Assembly (NCBI RefSeq): GCF_000169375.1
Contig: NZ_AAXY01000012.1
Coordinates: 1 to 64,000, forward strand
From: Marinobacter sp. ELB17
GTDB lineage: Bacteria > Pseudomonadota > Gammaproteobacteria > Pseudomonadales > Oleiphilaceae
Length of the DNA: 64,000 nucleotides
Direction: 5' to 3'
The notes under the pieces were generated by a model. That model searched no databases and had not been told where the DNA came from. It saw only the letters and a list, made by a program, of their open reading frames with translations. Shown piece after piece: positions 50,115 through 59,009 of the stretch; position 1 is the stretch's first letter; every line of letters begins with the position of its first letter. The position numbers were made by a program, and so were the translations under genes.

Positions 50115-52564
50115 CCCCCTTGAATTGCTTCCACTGCGGCGAGCCGGCAAACGGTGAACCGCTTATCACCCTACTTTTGGATGGCGAACAAAGGCGCTTT
50201 TGCTGCCAGGGCTGCAAGGCCGTTTGTGAAACCATCCATAGGGAAGGTCTGACCGGGTTCTACGATTTCCGTACAGCACCTGCTATTACTCCGCGACAAC
50301 TTACCAACGCCGAACTTGGGCGCCTGCGCGAACTTGACCATCCTTTAGTACAACAATCGTTTGTCAGCCCGGTAAAAGCCGGCCAGGAAGCCCAGATCCT
50401 GATTGGCGGCATTACCTGCGCGGCCTGCATCTGGCTGCTTGAAAACCACCTGCAGAGGCAGGCCGGAGTGTTGTCGTTTACCGTCAACCACACCACCCAG
50501 CGCGCGCGACTGGTGTGGGCCTCAGACCAGGTTCAGCTCAGCGACCTTTTGGTAGCGGTGCACCAGTTAGGCTATACCGCCCGGCCCTATCACGCAGATG
50601 AAGTAGAAAGTGCACTGAAAGTAGAACATCGCTCTATGCTGATCCGCCTGGCCGTGGCAGGCATTGGCTCTTTCCAGAGCATGATGCTGGCGTTTCCCAT
50701 GTATTTTGAGATGGTCAGCGACCTATCGTCGGATTTTGTCAGCTTCTTCCGCTGGTTCAGCCTGCTGGTGGCCACCCCGGTGGTGTTTTACAGTGCCAAA
50801 CCGTTTTTCCAGAACGCCAGCCGCGACCTTCGTAGCCGCCACCTGACCATGGACGTGCCGGTCGCTATTGCCATCGGCCTGGCCTACGGCGCCAGTGCCT
50901 GGGTAACGGTAATGGGCGGCGACGAAGTCTATTTTGAATCGGTGTGCATGTTCACCTTTTTCCTGTTGCTGGGCCGTTATATTGAAGTACAGGCGCGTTA
51001 TCGTGCCGGCCTGTCCGGTAACGCTCTGGTGGGCTTTCAGCCCAGGGTGGCCACGATTATTAGCAGTAAAGACAGTGAACCCAGCATTGTTGCCGCCCAC
51101 AGCCTGAAAGCCGGCGACGTGGTGCGCATTCGCCCGGGCGAAACGCTACCCGTCGACGGCGAAATACTCCGCGGCCAGTCTACCCTCAACGAAGCCGCGT
51201 TAACCGGTGAGTATCTTCCAGAAACCCGAATACCCGGGGATACCGTGCACGCCGGCAGCGTTAATGGCGAAAACCCGTTGGACATCAAAGTGGTGAGTGC
51301 AGGCGCGCAAACCCGCCTGTCGAGTATTCTGCGGGTGCTCGACCGGGTGCAGTCGGAAAAGCCAAAAGTAGCCCGCATGGCCGACCGGATGGCTGGCAAA
51401 TTTGTCGGCCGAGTGCTGATTCTGGCGCCTTTAGTGTGGCTGGGTTGGTGGTGGTACGGCGCCGATAACGCGTTTGATATTACTCTGTCAGTGCTGGTGG
51501 TTACCTGCCCCTGCGCGCTGTCGTTGGCGACTCCCACTGCCATTACAGCGGCCACGGTAAAGCTGCGCAAACTGGGTCTGCTGCCCACCCGCGGCCATAC
51601 CCTTGAGTCCATGAACGATGTCGACACCGTGGTGTTTGATAAAACAGGCACCTTGACCCGTGGTGAGCTCAGTCTGGTGAGCCAACACAGCGCTGGCACT
51701 CTCGATGCTGACCAGTGCCTTCGCTTGGCCGCCGGCCTGGAAGCGTTTTCTGAACACCCCATTGCCAGGGTGTTTCACGATTTGCCAAAAGCTCAAATCA
51801 GCAACGTCAAAAATTACTTGGGCGGCGGTTTGTCTGGCCACTGGGGCGAACAAACTTTATACATCGGCCATCCGCAATTTGTCGCCGAGCACAGCGGTCT
51901 GGCCTTGCCAGAGGCACCTGAATGCACAGGTATCGCCATTTGGCTGGCATCAGGCCAGCAATGGCTGGCCCGGTTCCAGCTTGACGACCAACCCCGTGCC
52001 GATGCAGCCAGCGCCATTGCGGCCCTGCACGAGCTCGGCATTCGCACTCTATTGCTCAGCGGTGACCGCTCCGGACACGTGCAGCAGATTGCCCGGCAGC
52101 TGGGTATTGATGAAGCCATTGGCCAGGCCTCGCCGGAAGACAAACTGGCGATGTTACAAAAACTCAATGCCGAGGGCTGCAAGATCATGATGGTGGGCGA
52201 CGGCCTGAACGATTTGCCGTCTATGGCCGGTGCCAGCGTGTCTGTGGCCATGGGCTCGGCCGCAGATCTGACCCAGCTTAAAGCCGACGCCGTACTGCTC
52301 AATGGCCAGCTCATGCAACTGGTAGAAGGGCTGGCCACAAGTCGCCAGACCCGCAAGGTTATTCGCCAGAATTTGTGGTGGGCACTGATTTACAATCTGG
52401 CCGCGCTGCCTTTGGCGGCGGCAGGCCTGGTGCCACCCTGGTTGGCGGCCATCGGTATGTCCGCCAGTTCTCTGGTGGTGGTATTAAACGCGCTGCGCCT
52501 GGGCAAAATGCCAACGCCAGCCCGCGTGTCACGGCCGTTAGTTGGTAGCATGGTGTTACGCTGA
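50111..52564 (+). CDS. ccoI: Copper-translocating P1B ATPase CcoI (FixI)
   Basis: 817 residues from GTG 50111 (VTPLNCFHCGEPANGEP). The N-terminal CFHC and FCCQGC cysteines form a metal-binding region. A heavy-metal-associated domain with ITCAACIWLLENHL follows. Membrane CPC motif in VTCPCALSLATP, phosphorylation DKTGTLTRG and hinge GDGLNDLPSMAGA are present. It supplies copper for cbb3 assembly. Starting at 50039 inside ccoH would add 24 unlikely residues. Confidence 0.96.
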   Translation: MTPLNCFHCGEPANGEPLITLLLDGEQRRFCCQGCKAVCETIHREGLTGFYDFRTAPAITPRQLTNAELGRLRELDHPLVQQSFVSPVKAGQEAQILIGGITCAACIWLLENHLQRQAGVLSFTVNHTTQRARLVWASDQVQLSDLLVAVHQLGYTARPYHADEVESALKVEHRSMLIRLAVAGIGSFQSMMLAFPMYFEMVSDLSSDFVSFFRWFSLLVATPVVFYSAKPFFQNASRDLRSRHLTMDVPVAIAIGLAYGASAWVTVMGGDEVYFESVCMFTFFLLLGRYIEVQARYRAGLSGNALVGFQPRVATIISSKDSEPSIVAAHSLKAGDVVRIRPGETLPVDGEILRGQSTLNEAALTGEYLPETRIPGDTVHAGSVNGENPLDIKVVSAGAQTRLSSILRVLDRVQSEKPKVARMADRMAGKFVGRVLILAPLVWLGWWWYGADNAFDITLSVLVVTCPCALSLATPTAITAATVKLRKLGLLPTRGHTLESMNDVDTVVFDKTGTLTRGELSLVSQHSAGTLDADQCLRLAAGLEAFSEHPIARVFHDLPKAQISNVKNYLGGGLSGHWGEQTLYIGHPQFVAEHSGLALPEAPECTGIAIWLASGQQWLARFQLDDQPRADAASAIAALHELGIRTLLLSGDRSGHVQQIARQLGIDEAIGQASPEDKLAMLQKLNAEGCKIMMVGDGLNDLPSMAGASVSVAMGSAADLTQLKADAVLLNGQLMQLVEGLATSRQTRKVIRQNLWWALIYNLAALPLAAAGLVPPWLAAIGMSASSLVVVLNALRLGKMPTPARVSRPLVGSMVLR

Positions 52565-52601
52565 TAGCCTGATTTTTAACCCCAAACCCCGGGAGTGCAT
52601 T

Positions 52602-52901
52602 GTGGAAATTGTTGTGGTGCTTGTGCCATTGATGTTGATGCTGGTCACTGGTGGCATTGTTCTGTTCAACTGGGCGGTCAAAAACGGACAGTATGACGAC
52701 CTCGAAGGACCCGCCCACCGCATTCTATATGACGACGACAAAGACCGGATTCCGGCAGACGCCATCACCGGGCTGGAAAAAACACGGCGCAGCGCCAGTG
52801 ATGCGCAAGATGAGCCGGAAACCGACACCGACACCGACACTGACGCAGGTACATCGAAAGCCGATGAAGCGGCCAGCAATCGTGGCAATAGCAGCACCTG
52901 A
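52602..52901 (+). CDS. ccoS: cbb3 oxidase maturation protein CcoS
   Basis: 99 residues from GTG 52602 with GGGAG upstream. One membrane helix (VVVLVPLMLMLVTGGIVLF) then FNWAVKNGQYDDLEGPAHRIL, the CcoS signature. Typical CcoS is about 50-70 residues; here the tail is extended by an acidic Thr/Asp repeat (TDTDTDTDA). Overlaps the next gene by one base (TGATGG). Confidence 0.9.
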   Translation: MEIVVVLVPLMLMLVTGGIVLFNWAVKNGQYDDLEGPAHRILYDDDKDRIPADAITGLEKTRRSASDAQDEPETDTDTDTDAGTSKADEAASNRGNSST

Positions 52902-53602
52902 TGGCGGGCGAACTGTACCTTAGCTATTCCAGCGCGTTTCTGATCGGCATCCTCGGCAGCACCCATTGCTTGGCCATGTGTGGTGGAATAAGTGCGTCGC
53001 TATCCATGGCAATGCCAGTGGGCCAGGGTTTTCGCCGGCGCCAGACACTAACGCTGCTGGCGTTCAACGGGGGGCGCATTGGCAGCTATACGCTAATTGC
53101 CACCTTGGTGGCATTACTGAGCACCTCGGCAGCAAGCCAATGGGCGTCCATGGGGCTTGCATTGCGAACTCTGGCAGGGCTGCTGCTGATTTTTATGGGG
53201 CTGTCCATGGGACAGTGGTGGCAGGGCATCCGCTACGTGGAAAAGCTGGGGGCGCCGGTGTGGAAAAAACTGTCGCCGCTAACCCGTAAACTGCTGCCGG
53301 TGCACAACCCCTTGCAGGCTCTGGCGTTGGGCGCTCTTTGGGGCTGGCTGCCCTGCGGTCTTGTATACAGCACTCTTGGCTGGGCAGCACTGCAGCCAAC
53401 CGTGCCGTCAGCGGCACTGACCATGTTCTTCTTTGGCCTTGGCACCTTGCCCTCAATGTTAGCCACCGGCTATGCCGCGCGCTGGGTGCGCGGGCTGCAA
53501 AGCCACCGATTGTTCCGTAAATTCAGCGGCGTGATGCTGATTGTGTTCGGGTTTTGGACCCTGCCGCTGATGGCATTGCTGAGCACCGGTGGCGGACACT
53601 AG
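52901..53602 (+). CDS. TauE/SafE-like membrane protein linked to cbb3 maturation
   Basis: 233 residues with about six helices. The Cys- and His-rich motif STHCLAMCGGISASLSMAM and GWLPCGLVYSTLGWAAL are hallmarks of the 'urease accessory/SafE-like' family found beside ccoS, suggesting a role in copper or heme-oxidase maturation. The last gene of the conserved block; everything after it is decayed. Confidence 0.85.
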   Translation: MAGELYLSYSSAFLIGILGSTHCLAMCGGISASLSMAMPVGQGFRRRQTLTLLAFNGGRIGSYTLIATLVALLSTSAASQWASMGLALRTLAGLLLIFMGLSMGQWWQGIRYVEKLGAPVWKKLSPLTRKLLPVHNPLQALALGALWGWLPCGLVYSTLGWAALQPTVPSAALTMFFFGLGTLPSMLATGYAARWVRGLQSHRLFRKFSGVMLIVFGFWTLPLMALLSTGGGH

Positions 53603-53617
53603 CCAGAACCTGCACCG

Positions 53618-53839
53618 TTACAGATTTTCCTGAACACCGCACAAATTGCAGGGAATAACCGGATAGCCTCGCAGTTCGGCGAAGCCCCCAAGACCCTTCT
53701 CACGGCAATAGGCCAGCGGTTGGATAACCGTATTTCGGCCGTCGTCACGGTGATGGCAAAGGGCAATTTTGGTTACCCCATTGGCCTCGGCGAAGGCATA
53801 AAAAATCCCCCGCTGCAGGCTCATCAGAATGTCCAGCAC
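53618..53839 (-). pseudogene. ttcA: Remnant of ttcA (tRNA 2-thiocytidine biosynthesis protein)
   Basis: 73 codons match separated parts of Ttc[10 protein letters not shown] (the region after the PP-loop), then [24 protein letters not shown], then [12 protein letters not shown] and PVIPCNLCG. From memory of TtcA (about 300 residues), two internal stretches are missing (roughly 50 and 30 residues), and so are the PP-loop start and the whole C-terminus. The frame stays open across the joins. In relatives ttcA lies close to the cbb3/anr genes, so this is probably the decayed native copy. Confidence 0.82.
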
Positions 53840-53862
53840 CGCATAGAAATCCTTCCCTTATA

Positions 53863-55327
53863 GTAACTATTCAGCTCACATCTGCAACGATCATTAAAAT
53901 TGAGTCTCATCGGTATCCATAAACGCAGGGTTTTTCCCCTGAAAGAGTAAAGCCAGCGCCTCTGTGGCTGACATCCCTTGCTTACGGCATGTTGACAGGT
54001 AACTGCGAACGCGACAAAAGATCTTCGCCCCCGTCGTGGATCGAGAACAACCGGATATTTTCTGCTGCACTTTCGTCATGCGCAGGTCGTTCTCCCCCTG
54101 ATTGTTGGTGAAGGGGACGTACTCGACATCCATAAAACGCAGAACGTCGTGCTCAAAGTTGCGCAACCTTTCCAGCAAGTTTCGGGCTTTTGATCGTTTT
54201 AACCTGCCGCGTTTCCCTGCCTCTCGCAGGCTTACATCGGGTGGTGGACATTCGCTATCTGCCTCTTCGAGACGTTGTCGATAGCGCTGTCGCCACCGTT
54301 CAGCGTCAGTGGCTGGCAAGCGGCCACCGGCATCCGCTACCGTTGTGTTCATATCGGTCAGCAGTACTTTCATCGCCTTGACCCAGTGTTGATCGTCCTG
54401 CTCCCATGCCCTCTCCAGCTCCCGAAGAGGGTGCGCATTGCACAGGGAATGGGTGCACGCGTAACGGTAGTACGGCTTTCAATGATCGTGACATAGCACT
54501 CCGCTGAAGAAGGGCAAGACGCCCATCTCGCCCATGGCCTCAATGCCACGCTTGGTGTGGGGATAGAGCAGCGTCAATGCGCTGTTGCATGAGCTCAGAT
54601 TTGGCGAGCTGAGCTTTCGCCCACTGCTCGAAATGATCCAGCTTCTCGTAAGCCTTTTTGTTGAAATTGAAGACAGAGCCGGCACTGACCGGAATACCCA
54701 TCTGCTCCTGAAAGTGGTCACGGATTCGGTCATAGGGCAACCGCTGAAACTGCGACATATAGACCGCATTGGCCTTGATGCCGATGCCATACTGTACAGG
54801 CCGACTGACCCTGTCCGGAAAGGCAGCAACACATCGATTTCCCTGGTCGTCTTTAATAACCTGTGCTCGGTATTCAGTCACGAATCGCGCGATATCAATA
54901 TCGATGACCTGCCGTGTTTCATAACCGTCCTCTTGATACCACCGTCCTTTTGGCAGAGAGCGTCGATCGACTTTCAGCTCTTTCACTGCGTCACGCTCTT
55001 TCTCAAGAAGGTTCTTGACGGAGGCGATTGCCGAATCAACGTCGATATTGTCTATTTTCAATGTCTGCCCACACCGGGATGGCTTTGTAAGACAATCATT
55101 ATCGCACGGGTTTTCAGGGCGACATTTTTGGCTCTGAGCGCTCTTATACGGCGATTAAAAAACCGATGCTGTCCGATGATCGGCATCGGTAATGACAGCC
55201 CGTCAGAAGATCTATGTCGTCGTCTATGGCCTGCGTGGTTGCATCGGTGCGTATGCCGATAAGGTGAAGAGATTCAAGCAAAAACCCTGTCAAGAACTTT
55301 CAAAAGTTTTTTGAGCTGAATAGTTAC
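53863..55327. mobile_element. Decayed IS66-family element with intact terminal inverted repeats
   Basis: Ends GTAACTATTCAGCTCA (53863-53878) and TGAGCTGAATAGTTAC (55312-55327) are perfect 16-bp inverted repeats beginning GTAA, as in IS66. The flanking 8-mers differ, so no target duplication remains. Only a tnpC-type transposase remnant is inside; no tnpA or tnpB. The 250 bases between the transposase start and the right end hold no gene; they contain a short inverted repeat near 55163 (CCGATGC / GCATCGG). Confidence 0.88.
53894..55061 (-). pseudogene. IS66-family transposase, three lesions
   Basis: Reads in pieces on the minus strand. The N-terminal piece (55061-54540) starts at KIDNIDVDSAIASVKNLLEK and jumps to VKELKVDRRSLPKGR, lacking about 70 residues of linker. 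A deletion near 54590 removes the segment expected to hold the first catalytic Asp and shifts the frame. In the second piece the expected Trp after GVLCHDH is TGA (54479-54481). The C-terminal FTNNQGENDLRMTKVQQKIS and IFCRVRSYLSTCRKQG remain. It cannot make an active enzyme. Confidence 0.9.
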
Positions 55328-55686
55328 AAACACTCAAGTATCAGCCAGACTACCCACGACGCTTTGATCATTATGATCACGCCATGCGCTGGTGTAACGA
55401 TTACGTGGAGTGGTACAACCATGTGCACCACCACCGCAGTCTTGAGGGGTTTACGCCCGCACAGGTGTTCACAGGTCGGTACGTAGACATTGCCCGAGTG
55501 CGCCAAAATGCTCTGAATGAAGCTTTTGCCGCGCATCCAGAACGGTTCAGTCGAGGACGCCCACTCGTTAAATTGCCGCCACGAGAAGTAGCTATCAACC
55601 CAATACCGGACGATGCCGAGCCATCCTTTACTGAACAAGGAGTAAACTTCCCGATGTTGCAGAGAGCCATACTGAAAGCAATTTAA
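55328..55686 (+). pseudogene. C-terminal fragment of an IS3-family transposase (orfB)
   Basis: Starts abruptly at the IS66 end and reads TLKYQPDYPRRFDHYDHAMR, then WYNHVHHHRSLEGFTPAQVF and HPERFSRGRPLVKLPP, the usual IS3 orfB C-terminus after the last catalytic Glu. The N-terminal 60-70% is absent. Probably truncated by the IS66 insertion or a later deletion. Confidence 0.85.
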
Positions 55687-55721
55687 TTACTAACGAGTTG
55701 GTTCAAATAAGGTTGACACGT

Positions 55722-55790
55722 TCTGAGTTCATGGGCGATATTGGCGAACAGAATATCGACGCGGCTGTCATCTTGAACACCAGTTCATAA
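55722..55790 (+). pseudogene. Possible orphan C-terminal tail of a lost gene
   Basis: An open frame without a credible start reads SEFMGDIGEQNIDAAVILNT and stops at 55790, 14 bases before a strong hairpin. This looks like the end of a gene whose body was removed when IS elements moved in. The family is not recognised. Confidence 0.3.
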
Positions 55791-55803
55791 ATCCGCATGA
55801 ACA

Positions 55804-55829
55804 ACACAGCCCCCGCACGGGGGCTGTGT
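55804..55829. terminator. GC-rich hairpin upstream of the porin gene
   Basis: Perfect 12-bp stem ACACAGCCCCCG / CGGGGGCTGTGT with a 2-nt loop. No T run follows, so termination may be weak. It could be the terminator of the lost upstream gene or a leader structure of the porin mRNA, whose ATG is 40 bases away. Confidence 0.55.
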
Positions 55830-55868
55830 CATAACAATCATAACAACAACGCAACGTCTGGGAACAAT

Positions 55869-57068
55869 ATGAAAAATAGCAACGATACAAAAATCTCCTC
55901 TGGATTCAGAATAACCACTCACAAGGCTGCACTGGCTACTGCGGTTGCCTTGAGTATGTGCTCTAGCCTTTCATACGCTCAGGCTGAATCAGCAAGCCGC
56001 AATATCCTGTCTGGCTCAGATGCGGTTAAGCTTTCTATCTCTGGACAAATCAACCGTGCTGCTCTGCTGGTCGAGGACGGCGAAGACACCACGCTGCTGA
56101 ATGTTGATAACAACGCCAGCTCTTCACGAGTTCGATTCATTGCTGAGTCCACTGCCAGCGGCCCGTGGTCAGCCGGCGCAGCTCTGGAAACTGAATTTCG
56201 GCTGAACAACAGTTACACCATCAGTCAGTTGGAAGAAAACCAGGACGATTCGTCTGCGTTCCGTAATCGCCGGATTGAAGTCTATTTTGCCAATAAAGAT
56301 TTGGGTAAGGTTTGGCTCGGCCAAGGCTGGACGGCCAGTGAGGGCGTGTCTGAAAATGACCTGTCCGGCACCGCTATCGCCGGTTACTCGGAAGTTAACA
56401 CCACCAGTGGTGGTATTCTTTTCCGGGAAAAAGGCTTTGATGGCGAATTGTCTCCGCGAAGCGGTGGCGGCATTGCCCTCCGGGATGTGGCTACCAACCT
56501 TGATGGCCTGTCACGCAACAGCCGTATCCGTTATGACACGCCGGAATTCAATGGTTTTCAGCTTCGTACATCGGCTGTAAATCAGGGTGGCGTTGACGTT
56601 GCCCTGTTTTATTCAGGCAATGTTGACCGCTTGAAAATTGCTGCAGGTATAGGCTGGGCAAACAGTAACGAAGCCACCGGTAACGACGGCGTAACGGCGC
56701 TGGATGATCAGGTGTCAGGTTCTATCTCTGTGCTGGATACCTCTGGGTTCAGCGCTACGGTAGCTCTTGGTCAGGCGAGCAAGAATGACTCTTCATTGGA
56801 AGACGTCACCTTCTATTATACCAAGTTGGGTTACCAGACCAAGTTGATCGACGCAGGCACCACTCACTTCTCAGTTGATTTTTCCAACACGGATGATCTC
56901 CAACTCAAAGATGATACCGCCGAAGTGGTTGGTTTTCAGGCTCTGCAAAAGATTAACTCAATTGGTACCGAAGTTTACGGTGGCGTGCGTTCCATTTCCC
57001 TGGACCGCACCGGCGTTGATTATGAAGATAATCTAGTTGCGCTCTTGGGTGCACGCGTCAAGTTCTAA
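55869..57068 (+). CDS. Outer-membrane porin (Gram-negative general porin type)
   Basis: 399 residues from ATG 55869. Long signal peptide (TTHKAALATAVALSMCSSL, cleavage after SYAQA near residue 40). The first strand is VKLSISGQINRAALLV, alternating strands follow throughout, and the protein ends in VKF, the terminal aromatic needed for Bam assembly. Predicted 16-strand trimeric porin; substrate unknown. It is the only intact gene in the 53.6-59.8 kb decay zone, with its own terminator, so it may stand as a single transcription unit. Confidence 0.9.
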   Translation: MKNSNDTKISSGFRITTHKAALATAVALSMCSSLSYAQAESASRNILSGSDAVKLSISGQINRAALLVEDGEDTTLLNVDNNASSSRVRFIAESTASGPWSAGAALETEFRLNNSYTISQLEENQDDSSAFRNRRIEVYFANKDLGKVWLGQGWTASEGVSENDLSGTAIAGYSEVNTTSGGILFREKGFDGELSPRSGGGIALRDVATNLDGLSRNSRIRYDTPEFNGFQLRTSAVNQGGVDVALFYSGNVDRLKIAAGIGWANSNEATGNDGVTALDDQVSGSISVLDTSGFSATVALGQASKNDSSLEDVTFYYTKLGYQTKLIDAGTTHFSVDFSNTDDLQLKDDTAEVVGFQALQKINSIGTEVYGGVRSISLDRTGVDYEDNLVALLGARVKF

Positions 57069-57152
57069 GCGTTCTGAAAATTAGGACCCTGTAATACCTT
57101 CAAGGGGCCAGATGAAAAATATAGTAAAAATTGTGTAGTTGCGTGACTGACT

Positions 57153-57194
57153 GAAAGCGCCGTGGGCATTGTGTTCACGGCGTTTCTTTATTTT
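57153..57194 (+). terminator. Rho-independent terminator after the porin gene
   Basis: Stem GAAAGCGCCGTG / CACGGCGTTTC with an 11-nt loop and a T-rich tail (TTTATTTTT). It is flanked by an imperfect direct repeat TGTGTAGTTGCGTG (57132-57145) and TGTGTAATTGCGTG (57202-57215). Confidence 0.8.
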
Positions 57195-57215
57195 TACATA
57201 CTGTGTAATTGCGTG

Positions 57216-57606
57216 TGTAAAAATAGTTCGAATGTGAAATCATAATAAAGTTGGTAACTCACCCTCAGCGGCTATTTTCACCTGCTTTCCGGTCAAAACT
57301 GAAGCTACCAGTCTGGCGCTCAAATTAACGCGACAATAATATGAGCAAAGTTGGCGAAGGCTTTTTGATAAGTATCGTCAATCGCTGCCACCCCCCCGAG
57401 GCCGGTAGACCACCGAGAATTACAAGAATACGCACGAAGATCTGCTTCAAAAATACCCGCACAGACCTAAGCGCGTAGAACTTTCTCTCTGTTCATAAAC
57501 CCTCGCTTTCTCAAAGCTCTAAAACAATCGGTCGTTTTCTGGAGGCTAACCTAACCCCTTAAGAAATCCCGTTTTTACGTCGTTTTATGATCATAAGTTA
57601 TGCACG
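57216..57606. other. Non-coding stretch with no recognised gene
   Basis: About 390 bases between the porin terminator and the IS110 fragment. A 45-codon frame from the ATG near 57341 was seen but is not convincing. Mixed AT-rich and C-rich tracts, and a short palindrome (CTTATGATCATAAG-like) near 57586. Probably IS debris too short to name. Confidence 0.4.
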
Positions 57607-57963
57607 AGTCAGGGCCCTCAAACAGCCGCAATCCTTTTAACCGTTGCCGGCGATAACCCTAACCGACTGAAAAGTGAAGCAGCCTTGGCGTCATTGTGTG
57701 GCGTAAATCCTTTACCCGCATCATCCGGAAAAACCACAAGACATCGCTTGAATCGTGGTGGCAGCAGGACCGCTAACAATGCTCTGTGGACCATCGCCAT
57801 GGTGCGAATGCGGAGCGATCCTCGCACCAAGATCTACGTCGAGCGGAGAACCCATGAAGGTCTGAGTACGAAAGAGATTCACAGGTACCTAAAACGATAC
57901 ATCGTCAGAGAATTGTTCCCGTTAATTACGGAAGATCTTGGGGCATTAGCAGGCGTTCCTTGA
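57607..57963 (+). pseudogene. C-terminal fragment of an IS110-family transposase
   Basis: Reads QTAAILLTVAGDNPNRLKSE then LCGVNPLPASSGKTTRHRLN and ALWTIAMVRMRSDPRTK, the transposase_20 domain with its conserved Ser region. The N-terminal RuvC-like DEDD domain is missing. The frame is open to a natural stop at 57963. It abuts the next IS3 fragment. Confidence 0.88.
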
Positions 57964-57969
57964 CATAGG

Positions 57970-58179
57970 AGCGTCAATTCGCCAATGGAACGGGTGTTCC
58001 GAAGCCTCAAAAGCGAGTGGGTACCGGATTTAGGTTATCGCAGTCTGCCGGATGCCACAAAAGATGTTGGGATTTATCTAATGGACTACTACAACCGACA
58101 GCGGCCTCATACGTTCAATGGCGGGATATCGCCGGTTATGGCTGAAGAAAAACTTAACATACTGTCCGGAATTAGTTGA
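57970..58179 (+). pseudogene. C-terminal fragment of a second IS3-family transposase
   Basis: Reads SVNSPMERVFRSLKSEWVP and YYNRQRPHTFNGGISPVMAE, the part of orfB around and after the last catalytic Glu (in MERVFRSLKSEW). Everything upstream is missing and replaced by the IS110 fragment. Different subgroup from the pieces at 55328 and 58225. Confidence 0.82.
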
Positions 58180-58224
58180 CCACTGCCGGTAACTGTCAAG
58201 CTATCTGTCGCCTATGCTCAATTC

Positions 58225-58959
58225 TTAAGCTGCAACCTCCATGGCAACCAGCGCCTCTTTTCGCTCCGGGTTTAAGGTGACCACCGCTGCCGGTGTCCCG
58301 TTGCGTGTGTTGCCACTCCAGCGCTCTGGTTTTGCGGCTCGTGCGGCCTGATTCAGATTGTGCCGGTGTGCCAGAATCGCCGTGTCCTCACCGGAGTGGC
58401 GCTGTGCCGGTGTGACGTAACGCAGAGCGCTGTGGCGGTGCGTATAGTTATACCACTGGGCAAAGCTATGAACCCATTGTCTGGCTTCGGTCAGGCCGGT
58501 GAACCCACTGGCAAGATAACCCGGCACGTATTTACAGGTTTTGAACAACACCTCAGAAAAAGCATTGTCATTGCTGACGCGGGGCCGGCTAAATGAGGGG
58601 GCGATCTGCAGGTCGCCATGTTTTCTCAACACTCGATAAAAACTGGAGACCGAGGCGAGATAGAGCCGCTCTTCATCCATCAGTCGCACCACGATTTGAT
58701 CCGGGGGCAGGTCCGCAAACTCAGGCCGATGGCACGGTGCAAGTCTGTCCGCTTCTTCCTCGGCGGTCAGCGCGTTCGCAGGCCTGGGGCGCTCGACAAC
58801 AGGGCGCTGGTCTGCGTTGACGCCACCCTCCCGGGTCCAGCGTTGGTGCGTGCGAATGGAGATACCCAGGATTCCACACGCGGCGGTACAAGAGGCGCCG
58901 TGTTGGCAGGCTTCAGCGATCAGTGTCACGGCTTTTTGGCGATCTTCGATACTGATCAT
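58225..58959 (-). pseudogene. IS3-family single-ORF transposase with in-frame internal deletion
   Basis: 244 codons, still open. N-terminal HTH region (MISIEDRQKAVTLIAEACQH and ISIRTHQRWTREGGVNADQR) and LPPDQIVVRLMDEERLYLAS are followed by a jump from FYRVLRKHGDLQ straight into APSFSRPRVSNDNAFSEVLF. From memory of full-length relatives (about 360 residues), roughly 115 residues are missing, including both catalytic Asp residues; the Glu-region and C-terminus remain. It could be expressed as a DNA-binding but inactive protein. Confidence 0.85.
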
Positions 58960-59009
58960 GACTCCCGGCCTCTGGCCGAAGTGGCAAACTTCAACGATTA
59001 GACGTCATT

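Noticed and set aside
52820-52850. Short ACCGAC tandem run considered as a repeat array
   Set aside because: Only a few units, inside the ccoS coding frame; described as part of that protein rather than as CRISPR or satellite DNA.
57618-57830. 70-codon minus-strand ORF over the IS110 fragment
   Set aside because: The plus-strand reading matches IS110 transposase clearly, so this is its shadow.
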